This document shows, piece by piece, positions 25,164 through 32,352 of a stretch of DNA of 64,000 nucleotides. Made by a program: the position numbers and the translations under genes. Under the pieces are notes generated by a model. It was not told the DNA's origin and searched no databases. It worked only from the letters and a program-made list of their open reading frames with translations. Each line of letters begins with the position of its first letter. Within the stretch, counting starts at the first letter, position 1. The stretch is from Limnoglobus roseus (GTDB taxonomy: Bacteria; Planctomycetota; Planctomycetia; Gemmatales; Gemmataceae): assembly GCF_008254045.1 (NCBI RefSeq), contig NZ_CP042425.1, positions 6,510,001 through 6,574,000 on the forward strand, in the 5' to 3' direction.

Positions 25164-25586
25164 ATGACACACGACCCGCCCACCCCCGCGGCCGGCCCGC
25201 CGGACGACGACAAGCCGTCCCGCCGCCGGTTCCAACTCCGCTTGATCGCGGAACTGCTCCTCTGCGGGACGGTCGACGAGGCCGCGGCGAGGGCCGGGAT
25301 CAGTCGCTCGACAGCGCAACGGTGGATGAAACAGCCGGGGTTCCAGAATCGCTACCGGCAGGCGAGAGAGGCGGCCGTAAGTGCCGCCGTCGGCCTGCTC
25401 CACAACAGCACGAGTTCGGCCGTGCAGGAACTGGCGAAGATACTCGCCAGCGACGTGACCCCGCCGGCCGTGAAGATCCAGGCCGCCAACGCCGTCCTCG
25501 GCTGGGCCGCGAAGTTCGGCGAGCTGCTCGACGTGCGAGCCCGCCTGGCCGCCCTGGAGCGGAAGGCGAAGCAGAAGAAGACTTAA
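25164..25586 (+). CDS. Helix-turn-helix protein resembling a phage terminase small subunit
   Basis: 140 residues, ATG 25164. An N-terminal helix-turn-helix (ELLLCGTVDEAAARAGISRS then TAQRWMKQPGFQNRYRQARE) is followed by helical oligomerisation-type segments (SAAVGLLHNSTSSAVQELAK, VKIQAANAVLGWAAKFGELL) and a Lys-rich end. This order is that of small terminases and related phage regulators. No large terminase accompanies it, so a DNA-binding role is firmer than a packaging role. Confidence 0.55.
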   Translation: MTHDPPTPAAGPPDDDKPSRRRFQLRLIAELLLCGTVDEAAARAGISRSTAQRWMKQPGFQNRYRQAREAAVSAAVGLLHNSTSSAVQELAKILASDVTPPAVKIQAANAVLGWAAKFGELLDVRARLAALERKAKQKKT

Positions 25587-25602
25587 CCTTGGAGGATGCC
25601 CG

Positions 25603-26052
25603 ATGAGTACCGTGATGATCCCGGCGAACGCGAGCGCCGTCCCCGGCCTCGACTACACGCCGAGTCGGACGGAGGCCGAGCGGATGGCGTCCATGCCCCA
25701 CTGCCGGATGACCGTGTACAAGGCGATCGTCGGCGACCGCGTCACCGGCCGCCAGGACGGCGACGGGCGGTGTCCGCACTGCGGCGGCGTCCACACGGTC
25801 ATCGACGTGTTCGACTCCGAGGCACAGGTCACGAAGGCCCTCGCCGGCGGGCAGCGGAACGCCCTGCTGTTCGTCCGCGACGGGGACGGCGGCGCGCCGT
25901 TCGCGCTGGTCAACGGCGACCCCGGGGTGACGATCAAGTCCCTCCTCGGGTACGACCCGAACGAGGCGGTCGCCGCCGCCCGGCCGCACCCGCCCGGGTT
26001 CGTCACCAAGGCGATCGGAAACTACGACCCCCGCATGATTACGAAGGGCTAA
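25603..26052 (+). CDS. Unknown protein with a CPHC motif
   Basis: 149 residues, ATG 25603 with GGAGG 10 bases upstream. Contains RCPHCGGVHTVIDVF in the middle and a probable partner Cys earlier (PHCRMTVYKA), so it may hold zinc. The end ALVNGDPGVTIKSLLGYDPN is unremarkable. No family recognised. Confidence 0.5.
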   Translation: MSTVMIPANASAVPGLDYTPSRTEAERMASMPHCRMTVYKAIVGDRVTGRQDGDGRCPHCGGVHTVIDVFDSEAQVTKALAGGQRNALLFVRDGDGGAPFALVNGDPGVTIKSLLGYDPNEAVAAARPHPPGFVTKAIGNYDPRMITKG

Positions 26053-26054
26053 CC

Positions 26055-26294
26055 GTGAACATCGAATCCCGCCTGGCGAAGCTGGAACAGGACGAGGCCG
26101 CGGCCGGCGACACCGGGCCGCTGGTCGTCCGCTACGGCTGCACGCCGGACACCGACCCGAAGCCGGCCGTCCCGCGGAAGGGCGACACCCGCCTCTGCCT
26201 CGCGCCGGGGCAGGGATTGCCGGAATGGGCGAAGGGCCGGCCGACGATCTTCCTCCCGGCCGAGACGGGGCCGCACGACTGGCCCGGCGATTAG
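26055..26294 (+). CDS. IESRLAKLE-type small protein, second copy
   Basis: 79 residues from GTG 26055, 2 bases after the previous stop. N-terminal coil NIESRLAKLEQDE as in 24881-25147, then VVRYGCTPDTDPKPAVPRKG and FLPAETGPHDW. See the other copy for comparison. Confidence 0.5.
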   Translation: MNIESRLAKLEQDEAAAGDTGPLVVRYGCTPDTDPKPAVPRKGDTRLCLAPGQGLPEWAKGRPTIFLPAETGPHDWPGD

Positions 26295-26447
26295 TGAGCC
26301 ACGCCCCGGTCGGGTATGGTTGGTACGTCGGTGTGGGGCCGGCGAACGACCGGGGTGTTCTTTCCGCGTTCCTGCACGTCCTGCGTTCCTTCCCCCATCC
26401 CCGTTACGATTGAGCCATCGCCCGTCTCGACCCCCGCGAGGCCCCCG

Positions 26448-27086
26448 ATGCCCGTCGCCCGCTCCGGTTCACGCGCGTTCGCCCTCGACCTGTCCCATGT
26501 CCCGGCGTCCCTCGACGACGTCCAACAGCTGCGCACCTACGACCCGAACCACTACGGCATCCGGGAGGCCGTTCGGCTGCGGCACGTGTACGCGACGACG
26601 GTCGGCCGGTTCGGGCGGGTCTCGTACCGCGTCCGCCTGCCCGAGTCGCCCCCCGGCGGCCCCGCCGCGTCCGCCGACCTGGCCGGCCGGTTCCACACCG
26701 CGTCGACCGCGGGCAAGGCGGCCGTCCGGTTCCTCAAGTGGCGGTATGGCGACGCCTGGGCTCCCGCGGCGCGTCCGCTCACACTCCCGGACGTGGACGC
26801 CTTCGACGACGAAGTGCGCAACGGCCGACCGCCGGTGTGGGTCGGCCGCATCTGGGTCGCCGGGGTGCCGGAGTTGGTGTTCGCCGACCGACGGGGGGAG
26901 TTGGGGTTCGCGTCGCGCGACGAGGCGAAAGCCGCGGCGGTGCGCATCGTGCAGGGGCAGCTCGGGGCCGACTGGCGGTTGTACCTGGGGCGGTACCGGC
27001 GGCCGTGGGCCGACCCGATGCCGGCGGGTCGGTTGCGCATCCCGGACGTGGTGCGTGAGGAAGTCGGGGCGGCGGCAGGTTCTTGA
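26448..27086 (+). CDS. Unknown 212-residue protein
   Basis: ATG 26448. Mostly alpha/beta mixed with no signal peptide; blocks include SLDDVQQLRTYDPNHYGIRE, VGRFGRVSYRVRLPE, GKAAVRFLKWRYGDAWAPAA and DRRGELGFASRDEAKAAAVR. Last gene of the rightward cluster; ends 14 bases before the palindrome-rich gap. No family recognised. Confidence 0.5.
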   Translation: MPVARSGSRAFALDLSHVPASLDDVQQLRTYDPNHYGIREAVRLRHVYATTVGRFGRVSYRVRLPESPPGGPAASADLAGRFHTASTAGKAAVRFLKWRYGDAWAPAARPLTLPDVDAFDDEVRNGRPPVWVGRIWVAGVPELVFADRRGELGFASRDEAKAAAVRIVQGQLGADWRLYLGRYRRPWADPMPAGRLRIPDVVREEVGAAAGS

Positions 27087-27099
27087 AGGAGGAGATCGC

Positions 27100-27510
27100 G
27101 AATACCCTAAGTCGGGTAGAGGATATTCCCGGAAGTGCTGAAACCGTAGAGAGTTCCGCGATTAAAGTCCGCCCGGTGTACGCTATATCCAGTGGAGATA
27201 CCAGGGTGGTGAAAGGGTGTCGCCAATAGCGACACCCTTGGCGGAAAGTGCTGGTAGCAAAAGGCTTTGGCCGAGCATTTTACTGACGTCAGTAAGTTTC
27301 GCCGCGGGTGCTTGAAGCAGGTGATCTCGTTCATTCCGATCGCCCGCTGGGCCGAGCAACTCCAACGGTTGGAGATGCTCTAGGTTGAAACGGTTTCAAC
27401 CTGAACGCGCCGCGGGTATTTTATGGGAACGCATAAAATACCCGGTCACCATCTCGGCTCACGTCGCTGACGAACAAAGGGTGTATCTACTGGATACACC
27501 CTTACCCAGG
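27100..27510. repeat. Non-coding stretch packed with perfect palindromes
   Basis: No gene supported. Five or more dyads: AAGGGTGTCGC/GCGACACCCTT (27213-27239, 5-nt loop); TTACTGACGTCAGTAA (27280-27295); TCCAAC-G-GTTGGA (27361-27373); AGGTTGAAAC-G-GTTTCAACCT (27382-27402); CGGGTATTTTATG/CATAAAATACCCG (27413-27444, 6-nt loop); AAGGGTGTATC/GATACACCCTT (27477-27503, 5-nt loop). The first and last share AAGGGTGT...ACACCCTT and the GAAACGGTTTC type recurs at 13779. Could be a replication or transfer origin, terminators, or a nest of mobile palindromes. Confidence 0.7.
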
Positions 27511-28179
27511 TCAATCGCGTCCGGGTTGTTCAGGTGCGGTGCCGTGTTCCGTCAACGGCGGCTTTTCGCACGACCCTCGACGCTCGCGATCACGGAGTAG
27601 GGCTGCTGCCGCTAGAAAGGCTTCCTCGGAGTACTGCTCGCGGTCGTTCGCTTCCAGCATCTGGCGCAGTTCTTCCGAGGACTTGCCTTCCAAATTTTTC
27701 TTGATCGATTCGAACAGCACAAAGTTACTCTGGCCGCCCACGGGCGACCCCAACCCGAGTGGCTTCGCGGCCAGACGGCACAAGCCCGCGACAACCAGAG
27801 CCGTCCCAACGAAAACGCATCCGGGCGGCCACCGGTACCAAAAGGGCGGGCTGAGGTCGGATTCGCTCACCCCCAGCAACTCGGCCGCCTTGGCCGAGGA
27901 GATGGCGTCGTACTTGTCCCTGTCGTAGACGCAGTACGTGCCCTCGGACGTCCAAAGGTCGATCCAGAAGAGCCCGAAGTAGTGGTACTTGTACCCAATG
28001 CCGTTGCTCTTGTGGAACAGCCGCACCTGATCGAGTGGGGTTCCGACGTGGTTGATTGTCTCGCCCCACGTGACAACCACTACCCCTTTCGCGCTTACCT
28101 CGGAGGTTAACATCAGTGCGAGGGCCAAGGACATGCCGACGAACGTCGGGACGGGGCGGATCGTCATCACCCACTTCAC
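27511..28179 (-). CDS. Membrane protein, unknown
   Basis: 222 residues from GTG 28179 (GAGAAA upstream; ATG 28167 is an alternative). Two spans: a signal-like FVGMSLALALMLTSEVSAKG and FVGTALVVAGLCRLAAKPLG. The region between them has VRLFHKSNGIGYKYHYFGLF...ISSAKAAELLGVSESDLSP; the C-terminal tail has ENDREQYSEEAFLAAAALLR. No family recognised. Last complete leftward gene before attR. Confidence 0.5.
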   Translation of the reverse strand: MKWVMTIRPVPTFVGMSLALALMLTSEVSAKGVVVVTWGETINHVGTPLDQVRLFHKSNGIGYKYHYFGLFWIDLWTSEGTYCVYDRDKYDAISSAKAAELLGVSESDLSPPFWYRWPPGCVFVGTALVVAGLCRLAAKPLGLGSPVGGQSNFVLFESIKKNLEGKSSEELRQMLEANDREQYSEEAFLAAAALLRDRERRGSCEKPPLTEHGTAPEQPGRD

Positions 28180-28298
28180 TTTCTCGCTCGTGGCGTCGCC
28201 CGGTCGCTCACGGTCACCGCGCCGCCGCAGGGATGCCTTGACGACAGTTGTATCCGACGGTACGCCCGCACTTCAGTTTCATTCGCCCGAGGTGATCC

Positions 28299-28406
28299 AT
28301 GCGCCGCCCCGCCCGCTTCGCGCCTCTCCTCGTCGCGCTCGTCTTGGCCCTGCTCGCCGGGTGCCGCCACCAAGGCTCCGGGCCGGGCGGGAGTTGGCAC
28401 CTGTGA
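28299..28406 (+). CDS. 35-residue small lipoprotein (entericidin-like form)
   Basis: ATG 28299 with an excellent Shine-Dalgarno (GAGGTGATCC). The sequence is a signal segment (FAPLLVALVLALLAGC) ending in a textbook lipobox LAGC, then a short hydrophilic tail. Such tiny lipoproteins accompany many mobile elements; it is not related beyond form to entericidins. Confidence 0.55.
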   Translation: MRRPARFAPLLVALVLALLAGCRHQGSGPGGSWHL

Positions 28407-28409
28407 GGA

Positions 28410-28560
28410 TGATGTGGGCGACGGGGGAGGGACAGGCTTGGGACAGGGGGAGGGACAGGTTCATGCTCACCCCTGTCCCTCCCTTGAGGTGCCTAGATTT
28501 CAAGCATTAACGTCATCAATCTTGAAGGGGAGGGACAGGAGGGACAGGCATCTTCCCTCC
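28410..28560. repeat. G-rich tract with repeated GGGAGGGACAGG units
   Basis: At least four copies of GGGAGGGACAGG or its complement occur between 28425 and 28560, including five closely spaced G-runs that could form a quadruplex. The same motif (complement CCCTGTCCCTCCC) recurs three times at 4107-4245 in the tail of the broken primase gene near the other end of the element. Confidence 0.55.
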
Positions 28561-28589
28561 CTGGAGGTAAAGAGAAAAAGAGAAAGGTA

Positions 28590-28799
28590 TCATGCGGCCT
28601 TGTGGATGGGCAAAGCGGGGGCCTTCGTCTGGGGCTTTTGCGATTCCACAAGGGTAATGATGGCGGCTTGGACGTGGTCCGGCAGAGACGGCCAGGCTTC
28701 GACGACCCGTGACAACTTGGTACATGTGGGGGTACATGTGACCGGGTCAAAGTCGTGTTTCCGCTTGGAATTCAAGGGAAACGCGAGTATGCCCTTCCC
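28590..28799 (-). pseudogene. Detached integrase C-terminal tail adjoining attR
   Basis: Read leftward from the core, the frame used in the integrase continues without a stop from attR to 28590: GKGILAFPLNSKRKHDFDP, TCTPTCTKLSRVVEAW, PSLPDHVQAAIITLVES. The helical last part resembles the C-terminal tail of Gemmata-type integrases. In the excised circle this segment would join in frame to the integrase at 1394-3127, replacing its present last ~42 residues. In the integrated state it has no start and is silent. Confidence 0.6.
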
Positions 28800-28843
28800 C
28801 CTTCTAAGCGGCAGGTTGTGAGTTCGAGCCTCACCGGATGTAC
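28800..28843 (+). repeat. attR: 44-bp core, second copy
   Basis: Same tRNA 3' half as 1520-1563, one mismatch. Here the 5' arm of the anticodon stem is replaced by C-rich element sequence, so it cannot fold as a tRNA. The 3' flank CGGATGTAC fits a normal acceptor end, which suggests that this copy is the chromosomal version. Distance between copies is 27,280 bp. Confidence 0.85.
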
Positions 28844-28919
28844 TTCTCGCAGGTCATTGCAATTCGTCACTTCTCGTTACAAACCCCTAGAAAACTAACC
28901 GTTCTCAATCTGATCCGTT

Positions 28920-29400
28920 TCACCCGGAGAAATTGCTTCCGTCGCCGGTCGTCGCATACTTTCGCCCGTCTTCGCTAAAAAGTGGTGCAAGCCGGGGTGC
29001 AAACCAAAAGCTCACGAGTGCAAGCAACGTCTCGGCCGTCCGCTCCAAGTCGGGCCGCGTCATCCCCGAGAATGGCCCACTCGTCTGCCCTGCTCCCGGC
29101 AGCGGCAACCGGGCGACCGCGTCGGCCTTCTCCTTCATCTCCGTGTGGCTGTAGCGCCGATCGTCAGCGTGGGCGTCGAGTGACGGGCCAACTCCTGAAC
29201 GACCTTTACCGGCGCGGTGCGGGCCAACAGAGACGTGTAGCTATGGCGAATGGAGTGGAAGTCGGCCCGCTCCTCACTTCGATCAGCACGCCCGCGGCCG
29301 CCGTGTCGCGGTGAATCATCACCGCGGCCTTCTCCCACCACAGCCCCGGCCAAATGCGAGCGTCGGCGGGCTTGTCGGTGACCTCAGCGACCGCGATTGG
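28920..29400 (-). pseudogene. Remnant of a second tyrosine recombinase, two frameshifts, 5' end lost
   Basis: Read leftward: DARIWPGLWWEKAAVMIHRD (compare AIWPGDWSNDAAEML in the element integrase), then a frame change, then ADFHSIRHSYTSLLAR with the HxxR box and VVQELARHSTPTLTI, then a one-base loss, then RYSHTEMKEKADAV with the catalytic Tyr context, ending at 28920. The N-terminal half is cut off by the IS5 remnant at 29371. It lies just outside attR, so it is the relic of another element that used the same region. Confidence 0.75.
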
Positions 29401-29920
29401 GCCCTCCTGGCTCCCTTCTTCCCCGCCGCCCCGGCCCACCGGGGCGGCCAGTAGAAGGACCACCGTACGATGCTCAGCGGCGTCTTCCATCGCCTTCGGA
29501 CGGGTTGCCCGTGGCGGGACTTGCCCGGCCGATCCGGGCCGTGGCAGAACGTGTACGAGCGGTTCGCCTCCCTTCGCGCGTCCGGCCGACTGGCCGACAT
29601 CCTGGCGGCCCTGCAACTGCGGCTGAACGCGGCCGGGCGGATCGACCACGCCCTGTACTGTGTGGACGGGACGAACGGCCGGGCCGTCATCCCCCGTCGC
29701 AAGGACGAGCGGCCGGGCGGCCCGCCGGCGGTTCGATAAGACCTCGTACCGCCGGCGGGCCGGGGTGGAGCAGTCCGTCGGGTGGCTCAAGGAGAACCGG
29801 GCGGTCGGCACGCGGTTCGACAACTTGGCCGTCAATTACTTGGCCGGCGTACACCTGGCTATGATCCGACGCTACCTCCGCCTTCTGAACGCTCAGACCG
29901 ATTCAGCAGACAGCGCCTAA
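29371..29920 (+). pseudogene. IS5-family transposase remnant, internally deleted
   Basis: One frame begins GDLSDRDWALLAPFFP, meets a TAG (GGQ*KDHR), continues MLSGVFHRLRTGCPWRDLPG, GPWQNVYERF and CVDGTNGRAV, then jumps at once to IPRRKDERPGG; the ~110 residues normally holding the second catalytic Asp are missing. A one-base frame change follows and the end FDKTSYRRRAGVEQSVGWLK (catalytic Glu region) and RYLRLL stand in the next frame. So it has a nonsense codon, a deletion and a frameshift and cannot be active. Confidence 0.8.
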
Positions 29921-29953
29921 CCGCCACAGTCCGTGCCCGGCAACCATTCTGAG

Positions 29954-30004
29954 CCGGGCGAGCGGGCCGCGACTTGGGAGCCGGCCTGCGCCCGTGGTCA
30001 ACCC
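29954..30004 (-). repeat. 3'-end repeat, copy B
   Basis: Sense-strand form begins right after the antiporter stop: GAGGGTTGACCACGGGCGC, then AGGCCGGCTCCCAAGTCGCG and GCCCGCTCGCCCGG. About 80% like copy C at 58789-58845 and related to copy A. Same orientation relative to the upstream gene as in the other copies. Confidence 0.6.
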
Positions 30005-31429
30005 TCACTCTCGACCTGCGGACGGACCGTTCGGGACCAGCAGGCCGATAACTGGGCTGGTCATCGCGGTGGTGGCCAGGGCCATGATGACCATCATGGC
30101 GAACAAGGCCGGGCTGAGAACGCCCATATCCAGCCCGATGTTCAGGGCGATCAGTTCCATCAGGCCGCGGGTGTTCATGAGTGCCCCGAGGGCGGCGGCA
30201 TTCCGCCACGACTGGCCGGTCAGCCGGGCTGCTACCGTCGCCCCGCCGAATTTCCCGGCCGTGGCCACCAGCACGATGGCCCCCACCCACAGCCAGTCCG
30301 CACCGGTACTGACCAGTCCGATCTGGGTCCGCATCCCGGTGTACGCGAAGAACGCCGGAAGCAACAGCACCGTGACCGGATCCTTGACCTTGGCGGCGAA
30401 CTCCCGGGCCAACCGCCCGTCGTGCGGGATGACGGCCCCGAGGAGGAACGCCCCGAACAGGGCGTGGATGCCGATCAACTCGGTCGTCATGGCCGACGCC
30501 AAGACGGCGAGAAACGTGCCGGAGACGACCAGCGGGTGGAGCGGACCGGCCGTCGAATCGACCTTCGCGCTCCACCGGGCGACGAGCGGCCGGGCGACTA
30601 GGAGCACGAGCGCGACGAACGCCGCCGCTTCGGCGGTGACGGCGACGACCCCGGTCAGCTCGGACTGCGCCACCCCGACGATCAACGCCAGCAAGCACCA
30701 CGCCGTCACGTCATCCGCGGCGGCACACCCGAGGGCCACGATCCCCAACTCGGTCCGCTCCATCCTGCGGTCGGTGAGGATGCGGGCGAGCACCGGGAAG
30801 GCGGTGATGGACATGGCCACGCCCATGAACAAGGCGAAGCTGGCGAACGGCACCCCGGCGGGGGCGAACCCGCGGTACAAGGCCAGTGCGAGGGCCGAGC
30901 CGAGGACGAATGGGAGGACGATGCTGGCGTGGGACACGGCGACGGCCGACCGGGCCTGCTTGCGCAGCCGCGCGGCGTTCAACTCCAGGCCGACGAGAAA
31001 CATGTACAGGACGACGCCAATCGTCGAGACGGCCTTAATGGCGGCGGGCACCTGCCCCTTCGGGTCGGCGGCGGCCGACGGGATGAGCAGGTGCATCGCG
31101 TCGGGCCAGACTGCCCCGAGGAGGGACGGCCCGAGCACGATGCCGGCGACCACCTCGCCGATGACCGGCGGCTGGCCGACCCACTGGCAGGCCCAACCGA
31201 GGGCCGTGCCGAGCAGGATGACAGCGACCAGGGTGGCCATGACGTGCAGCACCACATCGACCTGCTTGGCGGCGGCGGTTGAAACGGCCGCCGTCGGCCC
31301 GGCGAGGTCGGACCCCGTGCGGCAAATGAGGACAACCGCCCCGATGCCCACGGCGAGAAGAGTGACATAAGCCACGGCGCTGAGCCAGGGGCCGGTCCGC
31401 GGGGCGGGTAGCGTGTCGATCCGGGACAT
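30005..31429 (-). CDS. Cation:proton antiporter, CPA2/KefB type
   Basis: 474 residues from ATG 31429 with a perfect GGAGGT upstream. About 12 hydrophobic helices with the Kef-type signature: PPVIGEVVAGIVLGPSLLG, VLYMFLVGLELN, MSITAFPVLARIL, ALGCAAADDVTAW (the conserved Asp-Asp of ion exchange) and GALMNTRGLMELIALNIG. No RCK/TrkA domain at the C terminus, so it is an Na+/H+ or K+/H+ exchanger without the nucleotide-binding regulator. Monocistronic, followed by repeat copy B. Confidence 0.9.
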   Translation of the reverse strand: MSRIDTLPAPRTGPWLSAVAYVTLLAVGIGAVVLICRTGSDLAGPTAAVSTAAAKQVDVVLHVMATLVAVILLGTALGWACQWVGQPPVIGEVVAGIVLGPSLLGAVWPDAMHLLIPSAAADPKGQVPAAIKAVSTIGVVLYMFLVGLELNAARLRKQARSAVAVSHASIVLPFVLGSALALALYRGFAPAGVPFASFALFMGVAMSITAFPVLARILTDRRMERTELGIVALGCAAADDVTAWCLLALIVGVAQSELTGVVAVTAEAAAFVALVLLVARPLVARWSAKVDSTAGPLHPLVVSGTFLAVLASAMTTELIGIHALFGAFLLGAVIPHDGRLAREFAAKVKDPVTVLLLPAFFAYTGMRTQIGLVSTGADWLWVGAIVLVATAGKFGGATVAARLTGQSWRNAAALGALMNTRGLMELIALNIGLDMGVLSPALFAMMVIMALATTAMTSPVIGLLVPNGPSAGRE

Positions 31430-31514
31430 CGTGACCTCCGGTAGGTGTCTCGGAGACGATATCTGTTCAAACAACTTTTGTCCAGACAGACATTCGGGAA
31501 TGCCTGATTGGGGT

Positions 31515-31548
31515 GTAGGTCTGCCCGATGCCCTTCGGGCAGACCTAC
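31515..31548. repeat. Perfect 14-bp stem-loop
   Basis: Arms GTAGGTCTGCCCGA and TCGGGCAGACCTAC with loop TGCCCT, upstream of the divergent antiporter and 31694 genes. No T-run follows, so a regulatory or mobile palindrome is as likely as a terminator. Confidence 0.6.
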
Positions 31549-31693
31549 GTCGATCGGGTGTGGCTGCGCTCGCAGGCGGCTGTCAGCCAGTCACCGCGGT
31601 TCGTGAATGGCTGATCAACCGGTCAACGGCCCACCGAGTTCCGATGCTCAGGCGGACCTGGACAGTGGGCCGTTTCAGGGTGATGATGACCCT

Positions 31694-32092
31694 ATGACAA
31701 CCCTCACCGACCTATCCGTGTTGCTCCGCTTGTGCGAGACGGAGTCGAGTGTGGCGTTATGGGAATCATGGGTGGACACCGCCAAACACTTACTCGATAT
31801 GTCCACCGACAGGTCACATCTCATCTCACGAGAGACTGCGGCGCGATCGCTAGATGCGTGGTTACGGTACTGGGAACTGTTCGGCCGAGTGCTGTCCCCA
31901 CCGGCCGTGTGTACCGGCCCTGACGGCGTGCTGACACTGTCATGGGACCGTGGCGAATGGCACATCGCTTGGGAATTTCGACCCGAGATACCGCCTACGT
32001 TTTTCTACCGCAATCGGCAAACAGGCGAGGCGAACGTGGGGGAGATTCCGTGGCTGGCTGACCGCCTCGCGGAAGTGAGAGCCGTTCTGTAA
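31694..32092 (+). CDS. Unknown 132-residue protein
   Basis: ATG 31694 is preferred because the 29 upstream codons (from 31607) look random. Helical N-terminal half (LLRLCETESSVALWESWVDT) and a beta-like end (VLTLSWDRGEWHIAWEFRPE). No family recognised. In the next 260 bases a minus-strand frame begins near 32222 with GVANAQMPADFYEAVAHHLP, faintly like the start of a transposase; I could not confirm a gene there. Confidence 0.45.
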   Translation: MTTLTDLSVLLRLCETESSVALWESWVDTAKHLLDMSTDRSHLISRETAARSLDAWLRYWELFGRVLSPPAVCTGPDGVLTLSWDRGEWHIAWEFRPEIPPTFFYRNRQTGEANVGEIPWLADRLAEVRAVL

Positions 32093-32352
32093 GCGACGGT
32101 CCCGCACTGTTCGCTCGGCCGCCCGCCACGAGCTCGACGGCCCGCTCCGGCGGCAAGTGGTGAGCGACGGCCTCATAGAAATCGGCCGGCATCTGCGCAT
32201 TTGCCACGCCAAGAACCTCCACAATGGGAGCGGTTCCACGGCCGTAGCGTAAAGATCATGCCGAGAGGTTGTGTCACAACTTGTTATAGCCTTCGATAGC
32301 TGCAACCATTAAATCAGAGGGATCGTTAGAATTCCCCGGGGTGACTCTCGCC

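Noticed and set aside
23272..25170. Long minus-strand frame
   Set aside because: Only its last 64 codons (23272-23466) form a plausible gene; the rest is opposite to the coupled rightward genes.
27107..27365. Two minus-strand frames of 60-75 codons
   Set aside because: They pass straight through several palindromes and have no ribosome site.
27100..27510. CRISPR array
   Set aside because: Units are palindromes of differing sequence and spacing, not direct repeats with spacers, and no cas gene is present.
28800..28843. Possible tRNA gene at 28.8 kb
   Set aside because: The 5' anticodon stem is lost; it pairs with nothing upstream.
31995..32222. Minus-strand start of a possible transposase
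   Set aside because: Only the first ~25 residues look like one; no catalytic part and no inverted repeats.
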